Notes: generated by a model from the letters alone, not told the origin. DNA of 64,000 bases from Xanthomonas arboricola pv. populi (GCF_002939945.1 NZ_MDEB01000001.1:124001-188000), one strand, 5' to 3'; shown: positions 27,324 through 41,325, numbered from the stretch's first letter. Program-made: numbers and translations.

Positions 27324-29801
27324 TCATGGTGCCTTCTGCGGCAGCGCGTAGGCCACCACGGCATCGCCTGCGGGCGTCTCCATGAAATGGTGGCCGCCGG
27401 CCATGATCACCAGATACTCGCGGCCGCCGTAGGCGTAGACCATCGGGTTGGCCTGGCCGCCGGCCGGCAGCTTGGCATGCCACAGCTCCTTGCCGGTGGC
27501 CAGATCGATGGCGCGGATCAGGTCGTCGGTGGCTGCGGCAATAAAGATCAATCCACTGGCCGTCACCACCGAACCGCCGTTGTTGGGCGTGCCGATCTCG
27601 ATCGGCAGACCCGAGTGGATGCCAAACGGCCCATTGCCGCGCGCGCTGCCGAACGGGCGGTCCCATAGCGTCTTGCCGCTGGCCAGATCGATTGCACGGA
27701 TGCCGCCATACGGCGGCTGCTTGCACAGCAGCTTGGTGAACGGCAAACGCCAGCCGGCGTTGACGTTGATCGCATATGGCGTGCCGGTCTGCGGATCGCC
27801 CGCACCTTCTGCGCCACCCGCATCGCCACGCACCTCATCGCGCGGCGCCCAGCCCAGTTTGTCGGCCTTGGCGCGCGGCACCAGCAGGTTGTAGTTGGGC
27901 ATGTCGTTGTAGTTGGCCACGATCACGCCGCGCTGCGGATCCACCGACACGCTGCCCCAATCCGAACCGCCGTTGTAGCCGGGATATTCGATCGAATGGC
28001 GGTCGGCTTCCGGCGGCGTGTAGATGCCCTTGTAGCTGGCCTTGCGGAACTGGATGCGGCACACCAGCTGATCGATCGGCGTCATCCCCCACATGTCGCG
28101 CTCGGTCAGATCCGGCTTGCGCAAGCTGTGATACAGCGAGAACGGCTGCGTCTTGGCACGCATCTGCGGCTCCACACCACCGCCTGGCACTGCCCGTTCT
28201 TCCACGCCCACCAGCGGCTTGCCGGTACGCCGATCCAGCACGTACAACTCGCCCTGCTTGCTCGGCAACAACACCGCCGGCACGTTGACGCCGTCCTTGG
28301 GGAAGTCGATCAGGCTCGGCTGCGAGCCCAGATCGTAATCCCAGGCATCGATATGGGTCGTCTGGAAATTCCATACCGGCTTGCCGGTGGTGACATCCAG
28401 CGCCACCAGCGAGGTCGCATAACGATTCTCCTGCAGCGTGCGCGAGCTGCTCCAGTAATCGGCGGTGGAGTTGCCCATCGGCAGATACACATAGCCCAGC
28501 TGTTCGTCGGCCGCGGCGGTGGTCCACATGTTTGGCGTGCCACGCGTCCAGGTCTGGCCAGGCGGCGGTGCGCCGTTCCAGTCCGGGTGGGTCATGTCCC
28601 AGGCCCAGCGCAATTGGCCGGTCACCGCATCGAAGCCTTCGATCACGCCGGACGGCTCGTAACGCTGCTGCCCATCCAGCACCTGATGACCGGTGACCAC
28701 CACCCCCCGCACGATGGCGGGCGGCGAATTGATCGACACATAGCCCGGCGGCGTCTGCCCCATGCCGACGGTGATATCGACCTGGCCGTTGTTGCCGAAG
28801 TCCGTGCACGGCTTGCCGCTACGCGCATCCAATGCGATCAGGCGGCCATCCAGCGTGCCTTCGATGATGCGCGTGCGGCACAGCGGCGCCCCCTCCGCTG
28901 CCACCGCCGCTGCGGCGTCGTTGGCTGCCGCCGGCACCTGGTAGTAAGACACGCCACGGCAGGCGGCCGTATACGGAATCGCCTCGTCCTTGACCTTGGG
29001 ATCGTAGCGCCAACGCTCCTTGCCACTGGATGCATCCAGCGCGATCACCTGATTGCGCGCAGTGCACAGATACAGGCTATCGCCTACTTTCAGCGGCGTG
29101 GTTTCCGCACCCCAGCGCTTGCTCGGCAGGTCGCCGGTGTGGAAGACCCAGGCCTGCTTCAATTGCGCAACGTTATCGCGGTTGATCTGCTGCAGCGGCG
29201 AATAGCGCAGCCCCGCCTGGCTGCGTCCATACGCGGCCCAATCGTCGTCGGCAGGCGCATTGCCCGGCTGTCCATCGGAGGTGGCCGGCGCTGCAGACGC
29301 GCTGCGCTTGACCAGACTCGCGGCCATGCCGGCGGCGTGTGCCAACGCACCATCGGCCTCGGTCACCCCAAACGGCACGAAGGCGAGCGCGAAGGCCACC
29401 ACGAACACCGCTGCCAAGACGCCGGCCACGCTGCGCGATACCGCACGCGACACCGGGCGCTCCAACTTCGGCAGCAGCAGCGCCAGCACGAACGCCAGGC
29501 CGACGATCAAGCCCAGCCGCGGCACCCAACGCCAGTAGTCGCTGCCCGACTCCCACCATGTCCACAGCAACGACGCTGCCACCACTGCGGCAAACCACCA
29601 CGCGCCCGCATTGCGACCGCGAAACAGCAGCACGCCGGCGATCAGCAACGCCGCACCCGCAGGCGCGTAATACCAGGAGCCGCCCAGCGCGTCCAGCCAC
29701 ACGCCGCCTGCCAGCAATACGGCGCCCAGCACTCCAATCACGCCTCCCAACGTCGCCAGCGCCCAATGGCCGCGACGGGAAGGACGATGCAATGTCGTCA
29801 T
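27324..29801 (-). CDS. gcd: Membrane-bound PQQ-dependent glucose/quinate/shikimate-type dehydrogenase
   Basis: An 825-residue inner-membrane quinoprotein that oxidises sugars or cyclic polyols in the periplasm and passes electrons to ubiquinone. Residues about 1-150 hold five hydrophobic helices. The rest is an eight-bladed propeller of the PQQ enzyme family: DDWAAYGRSQAGLRYSPLQQ, the repeated GK-x-LWD/ELWHAKLPAGG blades, TACRGVSYY and VATGKELWHAKLPAGGQANP. AGAGGAA precedes the ATG at 29801. Family membership is clear; whether the substrate is glucose, quinate or shikimate cannot be read. No pqq synthesis gene is in the window. Confidence 0.9.
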   Translation of the reverse strand: MTTLHRPSRRGHWALATLGGVIGVLGAVLLAGGVWLDALGGSWYYAPAGAALLIAGVLLFRGRNAGAWWFAAVVAASLLWTWWESGSDYWRWVPRLGLIVGLAFVLALLLPKLERPVSRAVSRSVAGVLAAVFVVAFALAFVPFGVTEADGALAHAAGMAASLVKRSASAAPATSDGQPGNAPADDDWAAYGRSQAGLRYSPLQQINRDNVAQLKQAWVFHTGDLPSKRWGAETTPLKVGDSLYLCTARNQVIALDASSGKERWRYDPKVKDEAIPYTAACRGVSYYQVPAAANDAAAAVAAEGAPLCRTRIIEGTLDGRLIALDARSGKPCTDFGNNGQVDITVGMGQTPPGYVSINSPPAIVRGVVVTGHQVLDGQQRYEPSGVIEGFDAVTGQLRWAWDMTHPDWNGAPPPGQTWTRGTPNMWTTAAADEQLGYVYLPMGNSTADYWSSSRTLQENRYATSLVALDVTTGKPVWNFQTTHIDAWDYDLGSQPSLIDFPKDGVNVPAVLLPSKQGELYVLDRRTGKPLVGVEERAVPGGGVEPQMRAKTQPFSLYHSLRKPDLTERDMWGMTPIDQLVCRIQFRKASYKGIYTPPEADRHSIEYPGYNGGSDWGSVSVDPQRGVIVANYNDMPNYNLLVPRAKADKLGWAPRDEVRGDAGGAEGAGDPQTGTPYAINVNAGWRLPFTKLLCKQPPYGGIRAIDLASGKTLWDRPFGSARGNGPFGIHSGLPIEIGTPNNGGSVVTASGLIFIAAATDDLIRAIDLATGKELWHAKLPAGGQANPMVYAYGGREYLVIMAGGHHFMETPAGDAVVAYALPQKAP

Positions 29802-29937
29802 CAGTTGTTCCTCTTCGATCTGCGGCGACGCAACGCCGCCGCACCACCAACAACCTTCGACCCGCTGCGGTGAAAAAACCGCGTTCTTTGCGACCGCCGT
29901 CGAAAAACACTGCGTTGCAGATGTCACTGCGTGCAAT

Positions 29938-29967
29938 AAAAAACGCCGGCTGTGCGCCGGCGTTTTT
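29938..29967 (-). terminator. gyrA terminator
   Basis: AAAAACGCCGGC (ending 29950) pairs with GCCGGCGTTTTT (29956-29967) over a 5-nt loop. On the minus strand the stem is followed by TTTTTTATT. It starts 29 nt after the gyrA stop. Confidence 0.88.
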
Positions 29968-29995
29968 CTTCAACTGCGTTGCACGCCAGGCGCGA

Positions 29996-32707
29996 TCACG
30001 CTTCGGTCGGTGGCAGCTGACCCGTGCTTGCTGCCGGTGCGGCCGCTGCATCGTCCGGCACGTCCTCGGCTTCATCCAGCGATGCATCCAGGCGTTCGAC
30101 CGCTTGCAGCTTTTCGCCCTTGGACAAGCGGATCAGGGTCACGCCCTGGGTATTGCGACCCACGCGCGAGATCTCCGAACCGCGGGTACGCACCAGCGTA
30201 CCGCCATCAGAAATCAGCAACACTTCGTCGGTGGCGCCCAGCAGCACCGCACGCACCAGCTTGCCGTTGCGCTCGGTGGTCTGGATGCCGATCACGCCCT
30301 GCGTGCCGCGACCCTTGCGCGGATACTCGGTCAGCGGGGTACGCTTGCCGTAGCCGTTCTCGGTGGCGGTGAGGATGTAGGCCATGTCGTCGCTCTCGGC
30401 GACGTCGATCACCTCCGCCTCGACGCCGTCCGTGCTCTCCAACACATCCTCGACACCCTCGTCCTCGACATCGCCTTCGATGCCGCCCGCACGCTCGGCC
30501 ACGATCAGGCTGACCACCTCTTCGCCCTTGGTCAGACGGATGCCGCGCACACCGGTGGCGGTACGGCCCATCGAACGCACAGTGGATTCGCCGAAGCGCA
30601 CGGTCTTGCCGTTGGAGGCGAACAACAACACGTCGCGGTCGCCGTCGGTCAAGGCCACACCGACCAACGCATCGCCCTCGTCGAGGTTGATGGCGATCTT
30701 GCCGCGTGCCAGACGGAACGCGAATTCGCTCAGCGGGGTCTTCTTGACCGTGCCGTTGCGCGTGGCGAAGAACACATAGCGGTTGTCGGCATATTCGCGC
30801 ACCGGCAGCACCGCCTGCACACGCTCGCCGGGTTCCAGCGGAATCCAGTTGATGATCGGACGGCCACGCGCATTGGATCCGGCTTCCGGCAACTGGTACA
30901 CCGGCAGCCAGAACACCTTGCCGCTGCTGGTGAAGGTCAGCAATGTGTCGTGCGTGTTGACCAGCCACAACTGATCGATGAAGTCCTCTTCCTTGGTCGC
31001 CGCCGCAGACCGGCCACGGCCGCCACGGCGCTGCGCGCGATACGCGCTCACCGGCTGGCGCTTGGCATAGCCGGCATGCGAGAGCGTCACCACCACGTCT
31101 TCCGGCGAAATCAGGTCCAGGATGTCCAGATCTTCTTCGCTGTGACGGATCTCGGTGCGGCGTTCGTCGCCGTACTCTTCGCGGATATTGATCAGCTCGT
31201 CGCGGATCACCTGCAGCAGCACGTCGGGGTTTTCCAAGATGCGGATCAGGCCTTGGATCACCTCGAGCAACTGCTTGTACTCGTCGGTCAGCTTTTCCTG
31301 CTCCAACCCGGTCAGGCGATGCAGGCGCATTTCCAGGATCTGCGAGGCCTGCACTTCACTGAGCTGGTAGAAGCCGTTGGCCAGGCCCACGCCCGGCGCC
31401 AGGTCCTCCGGCTTGGAGGCTTCGGCACCGGCGGCGCCCAGCAACGCGCCGACCAGACCCGGTTCCCAGGTCTTGGCCAGCATGCGCTCGCGCGCTTCCT
31501 GCGGGTTGGCCGAGGTCTTGATCAGCTCGATCATCTCGTCGATGTTGGCCAACGCGACGGTCAGACCTTCCAGCACATGCGCACGCGCACGCGCCTTGCG
31601 CAGTTCATAGATGGTGCGGCGGGTCACCACTTCGCGGCGGTGGCGGATGAACGCCTGCAGCATCTGCTTGAGGTTCATCAACTGCGGGCGGCCGTCGATC
31701 AGCGCCACCATGTTGATGCCGAATACCGACTCCATCTGGGTCTGCTGATACAGGTTATTGAGCACAACCTCGGCCGACTCGCCGCGCTTGACCTCGATGT
31801 AGATGCGCATGCCGTCCTTGTCGGACTCGTCGCGCAGCTCGCTGATGCCTTCGAGCTTCTTTTCCTTGACCAGCTCGGCGATCTTCTCGATCAGCCGCGC
31901 CTTGTTCACCTGGTACGGGATCTCGGTGACGATGATCGCTTCACGGCCGTTGTCGGCCACTTCCACGTCTGCCTTGGCGCGCATGCGCACGCGGCCACGG
32001 CCGGTGCGGTAACCGGCAGCGATGCCGGCGGTGCCGTTGATGATGCCGGCGGTGGGGAAATCCGGGCCGGGGATGTACTCCATCAGGCCTTCGACATCCA
32101 GCTCCGGCGTGTCGATCAAGGCGATGCAGGCGTTGATCGCCTCGGTCAGATTGTGCGGCGGGATATTGGTGGCCATGCCCACCGCGATACCGGCCGAGCC
32201 GTTGACCAGCAGGCTCGGGAACCGGGTCGGCATCACCGTCGGTTCCAGTTCCTTTTCGTCGTAATTGGGCTGGAAATCGACGGTTTCCTTGTCGATGTCG
32301 GCCATCAGCTCATGCGCCAGCCGCGACATGCGCGACTCGGTGTAACGCATCGCCGCGGCGGAGTCGCCATCGACCGAACCGAAGTTACCCTGGCCGTCCA
32401 CCATCATGTAGCGCAGCGAGAACGGCTGCGCCATGCGCACCAGGGTGTCGTACACCGACTGGTCGCCGTGCGGGTGGTATTTACCGATGACGTCGCCGAC
32501 GATACGCGCCGACTTGAAGTAGGCCTTGTTGCTGTGTGCGCCCAGCTCGTGCATCGCAAACAGCACGCGGCGATGCACAGGCTTGAGGCCATCACGGGCA
32601 TCGGGTAGTGCGCGGCCCACGATCACGCTCATCGCGTAATCGAGATAGCTCTTGCGCATCTCGTCTTCCAGATTGACCTGGATGATTTCCTTGGCGGTTT
32701 CTGCCAT
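29996..32707 (-). CDS. gyrA: DNA gyrase subunit A
   Basis: A 903-residue subunit that cleaves and rejoins DNA during supercoiling together with GyrB. The N-terminal winged-helix/tower domain has [15 protein letters not shown] and the active-site Tyr in [14 protein letters not shown]. The quinolone-determining region reads [11 protein letters not shown], so residue 83 is Gln and residue 87 is Asp. The C-terminal beta-pinwheel carries the GyrA box region ([11 protein letters not shown]) and repeated VxLxxRxG blades, and ends in an acidic, Pro/Ala-rich tail. ATG 32707 gives the family-typical [12 protein letters not shown] start. It is monocistronic with its own terminator. Confidence 0.98.
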   Translation of the reverse strand: MAETAKEIIQVNLEDEMRKSYLDYAMSVIVGRALPDARDGLKPVHRRVLFAMHELGAHSNKAYFKSARIVGDVIGKYHPHGDQSVYDTLVRMAQPFSLRYMMVDGQGNFGSVDGDSAAAMRYTESRMSRLAHELMADIDKETVDFQPNYDEKELEPTVMPTRFPSLLVNGSAGIAVGMATNIPPHNLTEAINACIALIDTPELDVEGLMEYIPGPDFPTAGIINGTAGIAAGYRTGRGRVRMRAKADVEVADNGREAIIVTEIPYQVNKARLIEKIAELVKEKKLEGISELRDESDKDGMRIYIEVKRGESAEVVLNNLYQQTQMESVFGINMVALIDGRPQLMNLKQMLQAFIRHRREVVTRRTIYELRKARARAHVLEGLTVALANIDEMIELIKTSANPQEARERMLAKTWEPGLVGALLGAAGAEASKPEDLAPGVGLANGFYQLSEVQASQILEMRLHRLTGLEQEKLTDEYKQLLEVIQGLIRILENPDVLLQVIRDELINIREEYGDERRTEIRHSEEDLDILDLISPEDVVVTLSHAGYAKRQPVSAYRAQRRGGRGRSAAATKEEDFIDQLWLVNTHDTLLTFTSSGKVFWLPVYQLPEAGSNARGRPIINWIPLEPGERVQAVLPVREYADNRYVFFATRNGTVKKTPLSEFAFRLARGKIAINLDEGDALVGVALTDGDRDVLLFASNGKTVRFGESTVRSMGRTATGVRGIRLTKGEEVVSLIVAERAGGIEGDVEDEGVEDVLESTDGVEAEVIDVAESDDMAYILTATENGYGKRTPLTEYPRKGRGTQGVIGIQTTERNGKLVRAVLLGATDEVLLISDGGTLVRTRGSEISRVGRNTQGVTLIRLSKGEKLQAVERLDASLDEAEDVPDDAAAAPAASTGQLPPTEA

Positions 32708-32916
32708 TCGGGTTCCGTAAGTGAGGTGGCGGGCGAGCCGGAAAGCCGCGTCGGGGGCGCACTGGCAACAGGCTGCCGACCCCACGCTCCCGCCGATCGA
32801 TTCAAGCCTTGGATTGTATCACGAAGGGGCACCACGATGCCGCCGGTTTACCGGCCAGAAACAAGCACTTGCAGGATTTTGGCGGGGCGATGCGGCGATA
32901 ACGCGCCGCACTGGCC

Positions 32917-33981
32917 TCAGCCGCCGAACGCCGCCTGCATGCGCGCCAGGTCCGGCTGCGCGATCACCCCGCGTTCGGTGACGATCGCATCGATCAGGCT
33001 GCCAGGGGTAACGTCGAACACCGGGTTCCAGGCATGGATGCCATCGGCCACCGTGCGCACGCCGCCGACCCCGAACAATTCGCCCGGATCGCGCTGCTCT
33101 ATCTCGATCTGATCGCCGCTGGCGGTGTCCATGTCCACCGTGGACGACGGCGCCACCACCATGAACCTGACGCCGTGGTGGCGCGCGGCGATCGCCAGCT
33201 GATAGGTGCCGATCTTGTTGGCGGTATCGCCGTTGGCGCAAATGCGATCTGCGCCGACGATGACCCACTGCACCAGCCCGGACTTCATCAGATGCGAGGC
33301 GGCCGAATCGGCGATCAGGGTCGCGTCGATGCCATCCTGCTGCAGTTCCCACACGGTCAGGCGCGCGCCCTGCAACCACGGCCGGGTCTCGCCGGCAAAC
33401 ACCTTGGCGATACGCTGCTGCGCCACCCCGGCGCGGATCACGCCCAGCGCGGTACCGAAGCCGGCGGTGGCCAGCGAACCGGTATTGCAGTGGGTCAGCA
33501 CGCTGCTGCCGGCATCGATCAACGACGCGCCGAGCGCGCCCATCTGCCGGTTGGCCGCCAGGTCTTCGTCGGCGATGGCCTGCGCCTCGTGCGCGATCAC
33601 CTCGCGCCAGTCGGCGCCGGCAGCGCCGAGCACGCGACGCATGCGCATCAGCGCCCAGGCCAGGTTGACCGCGGTCGGACGCGCGGCATTGAGCCGCAAC
33701 AGTGCCGGTTCGAGTTTCTGCAAGGCCGCACTGCCGTCATCGGCAGCGATGTCGCGCGCCGCCAGCACAACGCCCCATCCGGCCGCAATACCGATCGCTG
33801 GCGCCCCGCGCACGGCCAGCGAATGGATCGCCTCGGCCACCGCATCGCTGCTGTCGCAACGCACATGCTCGACCACGAAGGGCAGCTTGCGTTGGTCGAG
33901 CAGCTCCAGGGCATCGCCGGTCCACAGCAGCGGGCGGATATGGTCGTAGCGGGCGTAATCGATATGGGCGCTGTCGTTCAT
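32917..33981 (-). CDS. mtnA: Methylthioribose-1-phosphate isomerase
   Basis: A 354-residue enzyme of methionine salvage that isomerises methylthioribose-1-phosphate to the ribulose form. It is homologous to eIF2B subunits: [16 protein letters not shown] near the start, [21 protein letters not shown] (catalytic Cys), [16 protein letters not shown], and [20 protein letters not shown] with the catalytic Asp. ATG 33981 gives the usual length. No other salvage gene is adjacent. The gyrA gene lies 209 nt downstream on the same strand. Confidence 0.97.
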   Translation of the reverse strand: MNDSAHIDYARYDHIRPLLWTGDALELLDQRKLPFVVEHVRCDSSDAVAEAIHSLAVRGAPAIGIAAGWGVVLAARDIAADDGSAALQKLEPALLRLNAARPTAVNLAWALMRMRRVLGAAGADWREVIAHEAQAIADEDLAANRQMGALGASLIDAGSSVLTHCNTGSLATAGFGTALGVIRAGVAQQRIAKVFAGETRPWLQGARLTVWELQQDGIDATLIADSAASHLMKSGLVQWVIVGADRICANGDTANKIGTYQLAIAARHHGVRFMVVAPSSTVDMDTASGDQIEIEQRDPGELFGVGGVRTVADGIHAWNPVFDVTPGSLIDAIVTERGVIAQPDLARMQAAFGG

Positions 33982-34035
33982 GCTGACATTGTAAGTCATG
34001 CCCTGCCTGCAACCACGCACGCCGACCGTCGTGAC

Positions 34036-34535
34036 TGATCCTTGCCACTCATCGTCGCGGGACCGTACTCGGCATGGATGCCGCGCAAGAATCCCACACG
34101 GACGTATTTGCGGAGTGTCCTGCGATGGTGGGCGGGCGGGCCCTGCAGCAAAAACTCACAGCGCCGAGGGCGCGGTGCCCTCACCGCTTGCGGGACACGC
34201 CGTGAACCCGTCCCTGGGGGCTCGGTGGCGGCATCCATGCCGCCACACGGTCCCGCAACCGGCGAGGACACCGCACCAGACAGTTGGCCGGCGCTCATCT
34301 GAAAAGCTGTCTGTCGTGCGGTGTGCATCAGACGTGGAGCCGATGCTTCAGGATGGAACCAGGCGCATCCAGCACTGCTCTTACCATGCACACCGACCAT
34401 CTCGATTGGTCCTTGCCCGCCCACCGCCGCGGGACCTTACGCGGCATGGATGCCGCGTAAGAGTCTACAAGGACGTCCTTGCGACGTGTCCCGCGATGGT
34501 GGGCGGGCAAGGGCCTGCAGCAAAACCGCAGATCG
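34036..34535. repeat. Three nested palindromic elements in a gene-free region
   Basis: Inside the 757-bp gap 33982-34738 lie three related units. Each has an inner GCGGCAT-GG-ATGCCGC-type palindrome inside outer arms containing GTCCCGC. Unit 1, about 34036-34165, is the most decayed. Unit 2 has outer arms 34174-34196 and 34250-34272 and inner palindrome 34226-34245 (TGGCGGCAT, CC, ATGCCGCCA). Unit 3 has outer arms 34414-34435 and 34488-34509 and a perfect inner palindrome 34437-34460 (TTACGCGGCAT, GG, ATGCCGCGTAA). Units 1 and 3 are direct repeats over about 125 bp and both end CCTGCAGCAAAA. Unit 2 is arranged oppositely. No protein-like frame crosses the region. I see nothing else in the gap. 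Confidence 0.8.
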
Positions 34536-34738
34536 TCCGCTCTACAACCGACGCATCCGCAACCGTTCAATCACTTCTCAAGACAACCGAGAGCTTGAGC
34601 TTCAGCGTCGTTTGGATGTCTCAAGCCGAGCTGCTCGAGTGCGCGACACCCGCACCAACTTGGTCGCATGCTGACGGGAACCACAAAGCCGGCTACGCCC
34701 ACCTATGCGATGGAGAGCAGCAGTTTCTTCAGCCGCTC

Positions 34739-35425
34739 TCAGTCGACGATGAACTCCGCGCGGCAGCCGTCGTTGACCCACACGCCGTCGCGGCTCCAGC
34801 CCCAGGTCTGGCCTTCCACGCATTCCTTTTTGGAGATCTGCCGGCCCACACGCACCTGGCGCTCCACCGAGATCCCGCAGGTGCGGCGTGCGCCCTTCTT
34901 CGATTCGCAGGTCACCATTCGTGGCATGGCCACGAAGCCGGAACCGTCCTCGGCAGCGACTTCGAATTCGCCATCGCAGCCGCGCGAGACCCATATTTCG
35001 TTGCGGCGCGTGCCCCAGCTGCGGCCTTCCCTGCACGGCCACACCGAGCGCTGGCGCAGCAAGCGCACCGGCGCACCACGCAGCACCACCGGGCATACCA
35101 CCTTGCCGCCGTTGGAATCGCAGCGCACCACGCGGCGCATCTGCGGAGCGCTCAGCGCCCGCGCGGTCGCGAACTCGGCACGGCATCCCTGTTCGACCCA
35201 CACGCCATCGCGTTCGATACCCCACTCGCTACCGCGGATGCAGCTGGTCTCGGACAGCTGGCGTACCAGCTGTACGCCATGTTCGGTATCCATCGCACAA
35301 TGCACGCGCGCCATCTCCTTGGATTCGCAGGGCACCACGCCGGAGGCGCGATCCGCCGCACGCGCATCGGCGAGCATCAGCAGCGGCAAGCACCACAAAC
35401 CGCATAAGCTGATCAGCCACTTCAT
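34739..35425 (-). CDS. Secreted DUF3011 protein with three Cys-rich repeats
   Basis: A 228-residue exported protein. The signal peptide is MKWLISLCGLWCLPLLMLA with cleavage near ADARA. The mature part is three repeats of about 60-65 residues, each with four Cys in the order C-x9/10-C-x16/18-C-x(2)G-x3-WG-x5-(V/I)WV-x2-GC-(R/D)-(A/G)EF. Even Cys numbers suggest disulfides. This is the DUF3011 family of envelope proteins common in xanthomonads; function unknown. ATG 35425 was chosen for the signal peptide. No partner gene is adjacent. Confidence 0.85.
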   Translation of the reverse strand: MKWLISLCGLWCLPLLMLADARAADRASGVVPCESKEMARVHCAMDTEHGVQLVRQLSETSCIRGSEWGIERDGVWVEQGCRAEFATARALSAPQMRRVVRCDSNGGKVVCPVVLRGAPVRLLRQRSVWPCREGRSWGTRRNEIWVSRGCDGEFEVAAEDGSGFVAMPRMVTCESKKGARRTCGISVERQVRVGRQISKKECVEGQTWGWSRDGVWVNDGCRAEFIVD

Positions 35426-35593
35426 GCCGACAATCCTCACCCAAACACACTCTGCGCCGCGCCCCCGTGGACGCCACGATGAGAGCATCATCGATGTGAA
35501 GATAGCAATACGGTGGCGATGACAGCGGGATGGCAGCGGACACGCGCCATGCGCGACGACGTCACGTATGGGTCGCTGCAGGTTTTGCAAAGG

Positions 35594-39189
<3,596 letters not shown>

Positions 39190-39231
39190 CTAGCGTGGCG
39201 CCCTCTTTGCCTGCTCGCCTGGAGCTCACCC

Positions 39232-40356
39232 GTGCCGTTGCCCGTCTCGCGTCGTTCGTTTCTCAGCCTCGCCAGCGTTGGCGTGGCAGTTTCCGCACTG
39301 GGCCTGGCCCCTGCGGCCGAGGCAGCCCGCAAGCGCGCGGCTGCGCCGGCCAAGCCCGGTGTGGCGCCGGCAGCGGGCGCTGTGTTTCTCAATCTCAACG
39401 AGCATCCGCTTGGCCCCGCACCGGCCGCATTGGATGCCGCAACCCGCTCGCTGGCACGCGCGGGCCGCTATCTGGTCGAGATGGAGCAGGACCTGCGCAA
39501 TCTGATGACCGGCGAGCTGCAACTGCCCGGCGACCATCTGGCGTTCTTTCCCGGTTCCAGGGACGCATTGCATCGTGCCGGCAGCCTGTTCACCTCGGCA
39601 CGTGCCGGGCTGGTGGTGGCCGACCCGAGCTTCGACCCGATCGTCGACAGCGCCGCCGCCCGCGGCGTGCCGGTGCGCAAGGTGCCGCTACGGGCCGATG
39701 GCGCGCACGACGTCAAGGCGATGGCCAAGGCCGATGCGACCGCCGGCCTGATCTATCTGTGCAATCCTGGCAACGCCAGCGGCGCCATCACCCCGCGCGC
39801 CGACATCGAGTGGCTGCTGGCCAACAAGCCGGCCAGCGCGGTGCTGGTGATCGACGAAGCGTATATCCACTACAGCAACGAGCCGTCCGTGGCGGACCTG
39901 GTGCGTCAGCGCCAGGACCTGATCGTGCTGCGCAGCTTCTCCAAGCTCTACGGTATGGCCGGCCTGCGCCTGGGCGCGGCGCTGGCGCCGCCGGGGTTGC
40001 AGACCAAGCTCGCCAGCCTGGGCAGCAATCCGTTGTCGGTCCCGGCAATGGCTGCCGGCATCGCCAGCCTGCGCGACCCGCAACTGGTGCAGACCCGTCG
40101 CACAGAAAATGCTCGCGTGCGCGACGACACCATCGCCTGGCTCAAGACCAAGGGCTACACCTGCCTGCCCACACAGGCCAACTGCTTCCTGCTCGACGTC
40201 AAGCGCGACGCCGGCGTGTTCGCCGATTCGATGCAGAAACAAGGCGTCATCGTCGGCCGCAGTTGGCCGATCTGGCCCAAACGCGTGCGCGTGAGCGTCG
40301 GCACCGAGGCGGAGATGCTGCGGTTTCGCGAGGCGTTTGCCAAGGCGAAGCGTTGA
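39232..40356 (+). CDS. Tat-exported HisC-like PLP aminotransferase
   Basis: A 374-residue fold type I aminotransferase related to histidinol-phosphate aminotransferases. A Tat leader SRRSFLSLASVGVAVSALGL with cleavage after AEA points to the periplasm, unusual for this fold. The PLP site is LRSFSKLYGMAGLRLG (Lys) with VLVIDEAYIHY and LCNPGNASGAI. GTG 39232 follows CTGGAGC; the upstream frame lacks protein character. It is transcribed against its neighbours ligA and zipA. Its substrate is unknown. Confidence 0.85.
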   Translation: MPLPVSRRSFLSLASVGVAVSALGLAPAAEAARKRAAAPAKPGVAPAAGAVFLNLNEHPLGPAPAALDAATRSLARAGRYLVEMEQDLRNLMTGELQLPGDHLAFFPGSRDALHRAGSLFTSARAGLVVADPSFDPIVDSAAARGVPVRKVPLRADGAHDVKAMAKADATAGLIYLCNPGNASGAITPRADIEWLLANKPASAVLVIDEAYIHYSNEPSVADLVRQRQDLIVLRSFSKLYGMAGLRLGAALAPPGLQTKLASLGSNPLSVPAMAAGIASLRDPQLVQTRRTENARVRDDTIAWLKTKGYTCLPTQANCFLLDVKRDAGVFADSMQKQGVIVGRSWPIWPKRVRVSVGTEAEMLRFREAFAKAKR

Positions 40357-40377
40357 GCACTAAGCACTGAGTGATAA

Positions 40378-40536
40378 TCCCTTCTCCCCTCGAGAGAAGG
40401 TGGCGCGCAGCGCCGGATGAGGGTGCGAGCGAAGCCGCGTGCCGTCCAACTACGCCAGGGCTTCGCCCCGGACCCTCACCGCAACCCCTCTCCCGCAGGA
40501 GCGTGGCGTTGATTCCCTCTCCTGCGGGAGAGGGAA
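40378..40536. repeat. Intergenic palindromic repeat, copy 1
   Basis: An element with CCTTCTC/GAGAAGG-type ends, a middle of GGATGAGGGTGCGAGCGAAGCC and GCTTCGCCCCGGACCCTCACC, and a closing perfect hairpin TTCCCTCTCC-TGCG-GGAGAGGGAA (40513-40536). A related copy is at 46530-46664. The hairpin may double as the terminator for the aminotransferase and zipA. Confidence 0.75.
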
Positions 40537-40537
40537 A

Positions 40538-41269
40538 TCACCAGCGCGGCGACTTGGTCAGCGGCGGCGCCTGGTGCTGGCGATCGTAGGCGCGCAGCTC
40601 GTCGCGGATATGCGCCACGCGTTGACGGCCCAGCGCATTGCGGCTGTCGTCCAGCACCACACCGTCGAGCAGTTCGGCCATGCGCTGCACGGTCGGCAGC
40701 ATCTTTTCCCAGGCATCCAGCGCGGTCATCGGCGCCGGCAAGGTGAGGAAGAACGCAATCGCCGGGGTCTGCATCTCGCGGATGTTGGCCATGTCGAAGC
40801 TGCCGGGCTTGAGGATGCTGGCCATGCTGAAGATCGGCCCGCGCTCCGGATGCCCTTCCACCAGACGGTGAAAGACATTCATGTGACCGAACACCAGCCC
40901 GGTCTTCTCGGCAGCGACGACAACGTCTTCGCCGCGCAGGACCTGGCCGGCCTTGGCGGCCACGAACAGCGACACGATCTTGTCGAAATCCTGGTTCGGC
41001 CGCTTGCCGACATCGCTGCCGCCGGCCGCATCGGCACCGTCCAGGTTGAGTTCGCTCTGCTCGGCGCCTTCATTGCGCTCGAACGGGTCGCCGTCCACGC
41101 CAGGTTCGCCGGAAATCACCGGCTCGCGACGCTCGCGCGGCTGCCCGTCGTCCTTGTCGACCCGGCGCCCTTGCGGCGATTTTTTCGGGCGACCGAACAG
41201 GAAAATGGCCGCGACCAGCAGCAGTCCAGCGATCAGGATCCCGATCCGGATCATGGCCATGTCGGACAT
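40538..41269 (-). CDS. zipA: Cell division protein ZipA
   Basis: A 243-residue inner-membrane protein that tethers FtsZ to the membrane. One N-terminal helix (about 6-26, IRIGILIAGLLLVAAIFLFG), a charged, flexible linker (about 30-95), and the C-terminal FtsZ-binding domain (VSLFVAAKAGQVLRGEDVVV through MTALDAWEKMLPTVQRMAELL). It lies 56 nt downstream of smc on the same strand. In many gammaproteobacteria ligA follows directly; here an inverted aminotransferase gene lies between. Confidence 0.95.
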   Translation of the reverse strand: MSDMAMIRIGILIAGLLLVAAIFLFGRPKKSPQGRRVDKDDGQPRERREPVISGEPGVDGDPFERNEGAEQSELNLDGADAAGGSDVGKRPNQDFDKIVSLFVAAKAGQVLRGEDVVVAAEKTGLVFGHMNVFHRLVEGHPERGPIFSMASILKPGSFDMANIREMQTPAIAFFLTLPAPMTALDAWEKMLPTVQRMAELLDGVVLDDSRNALGRQRVAHIRDELRAYDRQHQAPPLTKSPRW

Positions 41270-41325
41270 TCAGCGTGCCTCCGTATAAGAGTGACAGGTG
41301 TCGATATTCCGACAAGCATGGCACG

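Noticed and set aside
29339..32608. A very long open frame antisense to gyrA and the gcd 5' end
   Set aside because: High GC with GC-rich third positions keeps the opposite strand open. Its product is His/Arg/Gly-rich without domains, and gyrA is certain.
34036..34535. CRISPR array in the repeat region
   Set aside because: The units are long, nested, diverged and alternate in orientation. There are no regular short repeats with unique spacers and no cas gene.
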